Source: Halobacteriales archaeon (GTDB lineage Archaea > Thermoplasmatota > E2 > JACPAO01 > JAHFTW01). Taken from it: a stretch of 6,495 nucleotides of DNA. Positions 1 through 5,612 of the stretch are shown piece after piece; the first letter of the stretch is position 1, and each line of letters starts with the position of its first letter. The DNA lies in the NCBI GenBank assembly GCA_020201445.1, contig JAIVGU010000035.1, positions 1 through 6,495 on the forward strand. The letters are read 5' to 3'. The notes beneath the pieces are model-generated. The model ran no database searches. It was not told where the DNA came from and worked only from the letters and a program-made list of their open reading frames with translations. Both the position numbers and the translations under genes were made by a program.

Positions 1-2839
1 GCGTCTCGTTGCCGAAGTGCATCTGGAGCGTCTCGCCGGCCTTGTGGACGAGCGCCTGCCCCTCGGCGTTGGTGCTGTAGAGGTAGCTCACGATGACCTG
101 GGCGGGGTGGGACAGGACGCCCTCGTACGCGGCCTCGTCGGTGGCGTACTCGGGGATGCGCTCCAGGAGGCGGAAGCGCTGCGCCCGCGCGAACTCCGCG
201 TCGTAGCCGTAGACGACGTGGCGGTAGTCGCGGAACGTCCCCGTCTGCTCGCCCGACACCGTGAGGAAATTGCGGTCCTCGGTGCGGAACTCGGGCAGCT
301 CCAGCCGCGCCGCGATGAGGCCCGGCGGCAGCGTGCCCTGGTCGTAGGGGCCCAGGTTCGGCACGGTCAGCGTGGTGCGCGCCTCGATGTCGAAGCCGCC
401 GGTCTGCCGCGTCGGGTCGGTCGCAAACAGGGCGCCGAAGATGCTGAAGAAGCCAATCGAGAGCAGCACGACCGAGAACATCGCGAGCGTCATGCCGGTG
501 CGGAACTTGCGGTGCAGCGGGTAGCTCACGGCGGGGATGGCGAGCGGCCGCAGCCGGGGGACGCGGGCGAGCAGGCGGCCCAGCAGGCGGATGCCGCGCT
601 CGAAGTGGACCACCAGCACGACGGCGCACAGCGTCAGCAGGACGCCGCGGACGGGGCCGAGGACGTTGGCCTCCTGCCGGTTGTCGTAGCTGGTGATGGT
701 GAAGTAGGTCACCGCGTAGTAGAGCGCCAGCAGCGCCGCGAGCCACGGGTAGAGGCGGCGGCGCGGCAGGACGGGGCGCAGCGCCACGCCGAGGCCGAGC
801 GCGACGAGCAGCGGGCCCACGACGACGAGGGTGAAGCGGTAGTCGGCGGCGAGGTCGAAGAGGAACCGCCGCGGCAAGACCCCGAGGATGGTCAGGGCGA
901 GGCCGACACCCGCCAGAGGCACCGCGCCCAGGAGGGCGGTGCGCAGGTTGCCGCGCGCCTCGGGCTCCTCGATGCGGCGGATGGCGCGCACGACGTTGAG
1001 GCGGCTGGCGCGGCGGCTCGCGGCGAGGATGGTGCCGAAGGTCAGCAACGAGCCGGCGGAGAAGGCGAGCAGCACGGCAGCGAGGCTGGGGCTGTACTCG
1101 ATGGGCGGGAAGCTCAGGTCGGTGGCGAGGTGCGCGATGATGGTGTTCATCACGCCAATCATCAGGTAGGCGAGGGCGAGGCCGAGCAAAGCCCCCAGCA
1201 GGGCCGCCACCACGGCGTAGAGCGAGCCCTCGAACAGGAACAGCCGCACCAGGTCGCCGCGCGTCATGCCCACGGCGCGGCTCATGCCCAGCTCGCTGCG
1301 GCGCTCCTCCGCCAGCATCGTGAAGATGTTGAGGATGAGCAGCAGGCCGGTGATGATGCTCAGGCTGCCGGCGAACACCAGCAGCCCCGTGAGCGTCTGG
1401 CCCTTGGCGTCCGCAACGTCGAGGAACTCCTGCTTGGTCGGGGTCGCCTCCAGGTTCTGCACCGAGGCGATGTCCGGGTACTCGCCCTTGACGCGCGCCA
1501 GCGTCGCGTTGAGCAGCGGCATCGCGGCGTCGGTGCCCGCCTCGCCGCCGTGCACGGGGCCGGGATTGCTGAACTTGACGAGGTTGACCTGCCCCGCGCG
1601 GCCGAAGAGCTGCTGCGCCTGCCCAAGGCGGAGGAACAGGGCGTCGCGGAAGTCGAAGAGGTCGCCGCGGCCGCCGTCGGTGACCTGCACCACCTGGAGG
1701 TCGGCGGTCTCGCGCGCGGCGAAGTCGGAGAGGCCGCCGAGGCGGTCCTTGAAGCGCGCCACCTGGCCTTGCAATGCCTGCGCGCGCTCCTGCAGCAGCG
1801 CCAGGTCGTAGACGGGGTAGAGCACGATGCCGGCGCCGACGTAGCGCAGGTTCGCGCCCGCGCTCGCCGACACCCGCAGCGTCCAGTTGCCGACGGGCAG
1901 GGTGCGGTCGGGCGCCGTGGTGACGTTGAGCAGCAGCGGAACCGGGTCTGCGCCGGAGGGGCGGCCCACGGCGTCGTAGGTGCCGCCGTCAGGGGCCGTG
2001 AGGTGCGCGGCGAGGACGATGGTCGGCGGCAGCACGGGGGCAAGCGCAGCGTCCCACGCCAGCACCACGGTGAGGCGCGTGGCGGACTTCTCGACGGGGA
2101 TGGTGTGGAGCTGCTCCAGCGGCGGCGCGCCCGGCACGGCGGGCACCGGGACCGGAGGGACGCCGGGGGCGCCGGGCACGACGAGGCTGGGGTCCGCGCC
2201 GGTCAGCGTGCCGTTGGTGAAGACGATGCGCGGCAGCAGCGGGTCGATGGGCTTGACGAACGACAGCCGCACCGCGTCGCCTGCCTGGAGGCCGAGCTGC
2301 TCCGCGAGGTGCTTCGTGGCAATGGCCTGCCCGTCCTGAAGAGCGCGGCCGTCCGAGCTGCCCCCGCCCAGCAGGTGGTAGTCACCGAAGCCCGCGTCGC
2401 GCTCCGGGTCGTAGCCGACGACGGCGACGTTGGGCTCGAACGCCCCGGTCCGCTGGTCCTCCAGCGCCCCCTGCCACACCACGTGCGCCGCCACGCCGTC
2501 GAAGCCGCGCTGGATGCCGGGGTCGGCGAGGAACCTGTCGTAGACCGCCTGCGGGAAGTAGGGGTAGCCGGGGATGGCGACCGACTCGTCCACCGCGCCG
2601 AGGCTCTGGTAGACGTAGCCGCGGATGGCCCCCGCCGCCGAGTCGCCCGCCACCAGTGCGCTGCTGATGATGGCGGTGCCGACCATGAGGCCGGCGATGA
2701 CGGTGGCCGTCTGCTTGGGGCGGCGCCACGCATTCCGGAGGGCCATGCGGCGCAGGATGGGGCGACGCAGCGACTCCGCCAGCACCGCGGCGGCGGCGAG
2801 CAGGGCGGCGGCGAAGAACAGCAGCGTCCAGGCGTCCAC
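1..2839 (-). CDS. ABC transporter permease, two-module MacB/FtsX type (3' end outside window)
   Basis: This is the membrane subunit of a MacB/LolCE-like ABC transporter. The reading frame starts at GTG 2839-2837, one base after the ATPase stop, and runs open for 946 codons off the window edge. Residues about 4-21 are hydrophobic. Residues 44-63 form the first module helix, preceded by a basic 'LRNAWRRPKQT' turn typical of the family. An extracytoplasmic domain spans about 65-485. The FtsX core follows: a helix at about 487-507, the coupling motif AEERRSELGMSRAVGMTRGD at about 507-526, then helices to about 610 ending in RRASRLNVVRAIRR. More helices lead to a second module (KFRTGMTLAMFSVVLLSIGF at about 776-795) and a second outer domain, cut by the window end. 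The first outer domain holds a proline-rich linker (about 218-240), a beta-rich insert (about 250-340) and a short amphipathic, possibly coiled-coil stretch (about 343-365). Frame was checked at several points and no frameshift was seen. The substrate is unknown. Confidence 0.9.
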   Translation of the reverse strand, partial: MDAWTLLFFAAALLAAAAVLAESLRRPILRRMALRNAWRRPKQTATVIAGLMVGTAIISSALVAGDSAAGAIRGYVYQSLGAVDESVAIPGYPYFPQAVYDRFLADPGIQRGFDGVAAHVVWQGALEDQRTGAFEPNVAVVGYDPERDAGFGDYHLLGGGSSDGRALQDGQAIATKHLAEQLGLQAGDAVRLSFVKPIDPLLPRIVFTNGTLTGADPSLVVPGAPGVPPVPVPAVPGAPPLEQLHTIPVEKSATRLTVVLAWDAALAPVLPPTIVLAAHLTAPDGGTYDAVGRPSGADPVPLLLNVTTAPDRTLPVGNWTLRVSASAGANLRYVGAGIVLYPVYDLALLQERAQALQGQVARFKDRLGGLSDFAARETADLQVVQVTDGGRGDLFDFRDALFLRLGQAQQLFGRAGQVNLVKFSNPGPVHGGEAGTDAAMPLLNATLARVKGEYPDIASVQNLEATPTKQEFLDVADAKGQTLTGLLVFAGSLSIITGLLLILNIFTMLAEERRSELGMSRAVGMTRGDLVRLFLFEGSLYAVVAALLGALLGLALAYLMIGVMNTIIAHLATDLSFPPIEYSPSLAAVLLAFSAGSLLTFGTILAASRRASRLNVVRAIRRIEEPEARGNLRTALLGAVPLAGVGLALTILGVLPRRFLFDLAADYRFTLVVVGPLLVALGLGVALRPVLPRRRLYPWLAALLALYYAVTYFTITSYDNRQEANVLGPVRGVLLTLCAVVLVVHFERGIRLLGRLLARVPRLRPLAIPAVSYPLHRKFRTGMTLAMFSVVLLSIGFFSIFGALFATDPTRQTGGFDIEARTTLTVPNLGPYDQGTLPPGLIAARLELPEFRTEDRNFLTVSGEQTGTFRDYRHVVYGYDAEFARAQRFRLLERIPEYATDEAAYEGVLSHPAQVIVSYLYSTNAEGQALVHKAGETLQMHFGNET

Positions 2840-2840
2840 G

Positions 2841-3581
2841 CTACACCCGCCGGTAGCGCGCCAGGCTCAGGCTGCGCCCCTCGCCCGCCTCGATGCGCTG
2901 GATGGCGCCCGACTCCATCTGCACGACGCGGTGGCAGCTGTGCGCGATGGCGGGGTCGTGGCTGACGATGACGTAGGTCTGGCCGTGCTCCACGTTGAGC
3001 CGGTGCAGCAGGTCCAGCACCTCCTGGCCGTGCTGGGTGTCGAGGTTGCCGGTCGGCTCGTCGGCCCACACGATGGCGGGCTCGTTGACGAGGCTGCGCG
3101 CGATGGTGACGCGCTGCTGCTGGCCGCCCGACAGCTCGCGCGGCTTGTGGTCGAGGAAGCCCTCGAGGCCGACTTGCCGCAGCGCGGCGCGGGCCAGGGC
3201 GGCGGCCTCCTTGGCGCCGTGGCCCGACACGAGCAGCGGCAGCTCGACGTTCTCCTGCGCCGTCAGGACCGGGAGGAGGTTGAAGGACTGGAAGACGAAG
3301 CCCATGCGGCGGCTGCGGACGCGGGTGCGCTCGCCGTCGTCCATCTGCGCCAGGTCGCGGCCCTCCAGCAGCACCTGGCCGTGGGAGACGTCGTCGAGGC
3401 CGGAGAGGCAGTTGAGCAGCGTCGTCTTGCCGCAGCCGCTCGGGCCCATGATGGCCACCATCTCGCCCTGGCGCACGTCGAGGTCGACGCCGCGCAGCGC
3501 CTCCACCCGCAGGCGGCCCGACTCGTAGACCTTGGACACGCCGCGGGCCGCGATGATGGCGGGGCCGGGCGCGCTGGGCAC
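2841..3581 (-). CDS. ABC transporter ATP-binding protein, MacB/LolD family
   Basis: This is the cytoplasmic ATPase (246 aa) driving the adjacent FtsX-type permease. With GTG 3581 as residue 1 it has Walker A GPSGCGKT (46-53), Q-loop Gln98 in VFQSFNLLP, signature LSGGQ (150-154), Walker B IVWADE (170-175) with catalytic Glu175, D-loop NLD (179-181) and switch His208 in IVSHD. The sequence around FQSFNLLP and ADEPTGNLD is typical of the MacB/LolD/FtsE group, and the length is normal for it. The frame stays open to an ATG at 3695, but that extension would translate through the hairpins at 3614-3693 and give a basic, low-complexity leader. The GTG puts the first beta strand ([14 protein letters not shown]) right after the start and lies about 26 bases from a TATA-like box. 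The C-terminal 37 residues or so are not recognisable. The stop is one base before the permease start, so the pair should be cotranscribed and coupled. The start choice is less certain than the gene. Confidence 0.93.
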   Translation of the reverse strand: MPSAPGPAIIAARGVSKVYESGRLRVEALRGVDLDVRQGEMVAIMGPSGCGKTTLLNCLSGLDDVSHGQVLLEGRDLAQMDDGERTRVRSRRMGFVFQSFNLLPVLTAQENVELPLLVSGHGAKEAAALARAALRQVGLEGFLDHKPRELSGGQQQRVTIARSLVNEPAIVWADEPTGNLDTQHGQEVLDLLHRLNVEHGQTYVIVSHDPAIAHSCHRVVQMESGAIQRIEAGEGRSLSLARYRRV

Positions 3582-3604
3582 GCGGCCGTTCGAGGCGCGG
3601 CGCG

Positions 3605-3610
3605 ATTTAA
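3605..3610 (-). promoter_or_regulatory. TATA-like box for the ABC ATPase/permease genes (leaderless start)
   Basis: On the minus strand TTAAAT stands out in an almost purely G/C region. Its centre is about 26-27 bases before the GTG at 3581, the spacing expected between an archaeal TATA box and a transcription start that coincides with the start codon. No Shine-Dalgarno sequence precedes the GTG. No clear BRE is visible, because the upstream bases belong to the edge of the inverted repeat element. In a bacterium this site would have to be read as part of an unrelated promoter; one isolated six-base match is weak evidence on its own. Confidence 0.5.
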
Positions 3611-3613
3611 CGG

Positions 3614-3839
3614 CGGCGAAACGGGTTCGCCTTCGCTTCGCCTCGGCGAACCCGTTTCGCCGTGAGCCAGAAGCAGGGGGCTCCGCCCCCTGCACCCCCG
3701 GGAGAGGGCGGTCGCTCGCCGTCGGCCGCGCTCACCGCGCGGCCGGGCTCTTCCCCTTCGCGCGCCTTCGCTTCGCTCGGCGCTTGTTGGGGGCTCGCTG
3801 CGCTCGCGCGACCGCCCAGGCCGACGCTGGTTGCGCGAG
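3614..3839 (+). repeat. Structured repeat, left copy (five hairpins)
   Basis: Read on the plus strand, this copy holds hairpins in series. A: an 18-bp perfect stem, CGGCGAAACGGGTTCGCC (3614-3631) with 3645-3662, loop 13. B: GCAGGGGGC/GCCCCCTGC, loop TCC (3673-3693). C: CGGCCGCG/CGCGGCCG, loop CTCACCG (3723-3745). D: GCGCC/GGCGC (3762-3766 with 3779-3783). E: CTCGCGCGACC (3803-3813) with GGTTGCGCGAG (3829-3839), including one G-T position that would be a G-U pair in plus-strand RNA; its loop holds CCCAGGCCGA. A linker GGCTCTTCCCCTTCGC (3746-3761) joins C to D. The same order recurs in inverted orientation at 4069-3858. No credible protein is encoded here. I do not recognise the family. It may be a mobile palindromic repeat or a structured RNA. 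Confidence 0.75.
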
Positions 3840-3857
3840 GGGAACGCGGTGCTCTAG
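3840..3857. other. Central spacer between the two inverted repeat copies
   Basis: These 18 bases lie at the symmetry centre of the 3614-4069 element and show no clear match to either arm. They include CTAG, which is uncommon in this sequence. If the two arms are separate units, their 3' ends meet here; if the element is one unit, this is its terminal loop. Confidence 0.5.
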
Positions 3858-4069
3858 CTTGAGGCAACTTCGGCCTGGGTGGCCGCGCCGAAGGCCCCGC
3901 GCAAGCGTCGAGCGCAGCGAGACGCGCGCAAGGGAAGGAGCCGGCGGGCCGATGAGGCCCGCCGATGCGAGCGGCCACCCCGTCCTCCGAGGGGGCGCGG
4001 GGGCCCGGAGGGCCCCCGCACTCTTCGGCCCCGGCGAAACGCGGTTCGCGCAGCGAACCCGTTTCGCCG
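3858..4069 (-). repeat. Structured repeat, right copy (inverted, diverged)
   Basis: Read on the minus strand from 4069, this copy repeats the left copy's hairpins in the same order. A: arms 4069-4053 and 4049-4032, one bulged base, 3-base loop. B: GCGGGGGCCC/GGGCCCCCGC, loop TCC (4019-3997). C: CGGCGGGC/GCCCGCCG, loop CTCATCG (3964-3942). D: GCGTC/GACGC (3925-3921 with 3909-3905). E: 3905-3858, with a CTTCGGC/GCCGAAG stem, outer CTTG/CAAG pairing and the shared CCCAGGCCGA. The linker GCTCCTTCCCTTGCGC (3941-3926) matches the left copy's linker. Stems B, C and D differ from the left copy by paired substitutions. The copy starts directly next to the DUF4139 stop (TGA 4072-4070), so on that transcript it would form the 3' untranslated region. 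No run of T suggesting an archaeal terminator is present. Confidence 0.75.
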
Positions 4070-5458
4070 TCAGGCGTCCTCGGTCCGCTCCAGCGTCACG
4101 CGGAACGTCAGCGTCTGGCCGGCGGAGACCGTGCGGTCCCACACCTTGAGGTCACCGTGCTGCTCGCTGGGCGCCGGGTCGAGTTGCGTGACGACGGTGC
4201 GGTAGCCGTCGGCCTGGAACGCCACGCGTGTGTCGACGGCGGCGCCCTTGAGGTTGCGCACCTGCACGTCGTAGCCGGTGGTGTGGAGGCGGGTCCGGTG
4301 GCCGAACTGGTCGTTGGGCGTCGGCTCGCCGGCCACGTCGCTCCCCACCTGCACGCGCGCCTTGACCTCGCCCGAGTGCGCGACGGTGACGTTGGCCTGC
4401 TCGCCGCGGCCCAGGTCCGGCAGGTTGTCGGAGCCAATCCATTCCGGGCCGAGGCTGACGTCGACGCGGCCGGCGGGCAGCGGCTCGGTGAGCGCGTTGC
4501 GGACCTGGTAGGTCTCCGCCAGCCCCTGCCACTCCGTGGGGTAGGCGCCGAGCGTGGTGGTGTAGTAGTGGCGCACGATGTCGGCGTGGCCGGTGGCGAC
4601 GGGCAGGCGGACCGCCTCGCCGCGGGCGAAGCTGACGGTGCCGGGGTAGTGGTAGCGGTGCAGGTCGCCGAGGGGCTGCGACGCCTCGACGGCGGGGGAG
4701 TAGGTGCCCGTGCCGCTGCCGCCGGCCGCCGAGTCGAGCGAGAGGCCCGCGTAGGCGACCCGCGTCGGGCTCCAGGTGTAGACGCGGTTCGGGTTGCCGG
4801 AGACGAGGTCCAGCGTCACGTTGCTCCAGTCCTGCAGGCCGGTGAGGCTGGCGAAGAAGGTCATGGCGCCGCTCTGCGCGTCGAGGTGGTAGTGCGGCTC
4901 CCAGCCGGAGCCCTCCGCCAGGTAGGAGAGGCGGACGCTGTGCGCTCCGGAGGGGGCGCTGACCTTCACCGTGACGTCCACGGCGCCGGTGGTGCGCGGG
5001 TCGACGCGGCGCCCCGTCACCTCGACGGCGGTGACGTGCGACTCCTGCGCCAGCGTCGTGCCGCCCTCGGTCGCCAGCAGCAGGCTGCCGTCCTGGCGCG
5101 CGACGAGGGTGCCCGTCAGCGTCGTCTTGTCGTCGAGGTGGACCACCAGGCCGTCGCCGGGCTGCAGCAGCGGACGCGCGGCGAGGGAGCTGCGCAACTC
5201 CAGCACGGACACCCCCTCGCCGGCCACCGCCAGCGTCTCGAACATGGCCGTCGTCGGCAACTGGAAGGCGAGCACCTGCTCCCCGCCAGGGGACGCGAAG
5301 GCACGCACCAGGGAGATGGCCGCGAGGCCGTTCTGGTAGAGGGTGATGTGGTCCACGTCGTCGCGGTCCTGCGACAGCCGGGAGTAGAGGGGCGCCACGG
5401 CGGCCACGGAGACCAGCGTGGTGATGCCAAGGATGACTGCGAGGAGCCGGGAGTCCAT
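4070..5458 (-). CDS. Membrane-anchored/secreted DUF4139 domain protein
   Basis: This 462-residue protein begins MDSRLLAVILGITTLVSVAA, an N-terminal hydrophobic segment (about 6-24) without an obvious cleavage site, so a signal anchor or signal peptide is likely and the rest is extracytoplasmic. Residues about 35-155 form a beta-rich N-terminal region (ITLYQNGLAAISLVR). The DUF4139 hallmark is GWEPHYHLDAQSG (185-197) followed by LQDWSNVTLDLVSGNP (208-223). Beta-rich sequence continues to the end (LKVWDRTVSAGQTLTFRVTL), with no C-terminal anchor. Asn-X-Thr sequons occur at 213 and 356. DUF4139 proteins have no established biochemical role; the link to mucoidy inhibitor MuiA is by homology only. 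An ATG at 5554 is in frame, but that start would read through an inverted repeat and bury the hydrophobic segment, so ATG 5458 is preferred. No strong ribosome binding site precedes it. The ABC transporter lies downstream, separated by the repeat element. Confidence 0.85.
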   Translation of the reverse strand: MDSRLLAVILGITTLVSVAAVAPLYSRLSQDRDDVDHITLYQNGLAAISLVRAFASPGGEQVLAFQLPTTAMFETLAVAGEGVSVLELRSSLAARPLLQPGDGLVVHLDDKTTLTGTLVARQDGSLLLATEGGTTLAQESHVTAVEVTGRRVDPRTTGAVDVTVKVSAPSGAHSVRLSYLAEGSGWEPHYHLDAQSGAMTFFASLTGLQDWSNVTLDLVSGNPNRVYTWSPTRVAYAGLSLDSAAGGSGTGTYSPAVEASQPLGDLHRYHYPGTVSFARGEAVRLPVATGHADIVRHYYTTTLGAYPTEWQGLAETYQVRNALTEPLPAGRVDVSLGPEWIGSDNLPDLGRGEQANVTVAHSGEVKARVQVGSDVAGEPTPNDQFGHRTRLHTTGYDVQVRNLKGAAVDTRVAFQADGYRTVVTQLDPAPSEQHGDLKVWDRTVSAGQTLTFRVTLERTEDA

Positions 5459-5481
5459 GCCCGCTGGAGGGACCTTGCGCC

Positions 5482-5490
5482 GGATAGGCC
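5482..5490 (-). promoter_or_regulatory. Possible weak TATA box for the DUF4139 gene
   Basis: On the minus strand the sequence GGCCTATCC has its TAT centred about 27 bases before ATG 5458, with a CAAAG stretch just upstream where a BRE would lie. The spacing would suit an archaeal leaderless transcript, as at the ATPase gene. The match is only three A/T bases, so this is a tentative call based mainly on position. Confidence 0.3.
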
Positions 5491-5499
5491 TTTGCAGAT

Positions 5500-5520
5500 T
5501 GGTTGGTTGACGCCCAACCA
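5500..5520. repeat. Small hairpin TGGTTGG/CCAACCA
   Basis: A perfect 7-bp inverted repeat with a 7-base loop (TTGACGC) lies 42-62 bases before the DUF4139 start codon. It sits just upstream of the possible TATA box, a suitable place for a regulator or for structure in a longer transcript, but nothing shows that it is functional. Confidence 0.45.
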
Positions 5521-5527
5521 CCACCGA

Positions 5528-5605
5528 CCAAACTACGGATTCCACGGATTGCACGGGCGCATGGTCTGTGCGGCCAAGAAATGGTTCCGTGGAATCCGTG
5601 TTTGG
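5528..5605. repeat. Long inverted repeat downstream of the amidohydrolase gene
   Basis: ACGGATTCCACGGA (5535-5548) and its exact reverse complement (5586-5599) make a 14-bp core separated by 37 bases. CCAAAC/GTTTGG extends the arms by 6 bp after a single unpaired T at 5534. The left arm also reads as a direct repeat, ACGGATT-CC-ACGGATT (5535-5550). The outer edge is 7 bases past the amidohydrolase stop and about 70 bases before the DUF4139 start. It could act as a 3'-end stem for the first transcript, a two-site operator for the second, or be a small mobile repeat. No T tract follows it on the minus strand. Confidence 0.75.
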
Positions 5606-5612
5606 GAGGGGC

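Noticed and set aside
17..2965. A 982-codon open frame on the plus strand, opposite the permease
   Set aside because: Its product is low-complexity (runs of R, A, E, Q, H, G) with no recognisable domain. Long antisense frames are expected opposite genes with strong GC bias at the third codon position, and the minus strand reads as a clear FtsX-type permease.
3582..3695. N-terminal extension of the ABC ATPase to an ATG at 3695
   Set aside because: The extra 38 residues read through hairpins A and B of the left repeat copy and have no counterpart in the MacB/LolD family. GTG 3581 fits both the fold and the TATA-box spacing.
3614..4069. Rho-independent terminators formed by hairpins A and B
   Set aside because: The stems are strong, but no T tract follows on either strand, and the hairpins are part of a larger repeated arrangement.
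3614..4069. CRISPR array, tRNA/rRNA or integron attC site
   Set aside because: There are no regularly spaced direct repeats with spacers, no cloverleaf or rRNA-like segment, and no attC-type GTTRRRY core. Symmetry is inverted, with two copies only.
3532..4149. Several short open frames in both directions through the repeat element (e.g. 3607-3978 minus, 3732-4142 minus, 3532-4149 plus)
   Set aside because: All translate the hairpins into basic Ala/Arg/Pro-rich sequence. The two inverted copies conserve base pairing, not any reading frame.
5459..5554. Start of the DUF4139 protein at ATG 5554
   Set aside because: It would add 32 residues read through the inverted repeat and small hairpin, placing the hydrophobic anchor away from the N-terminus.
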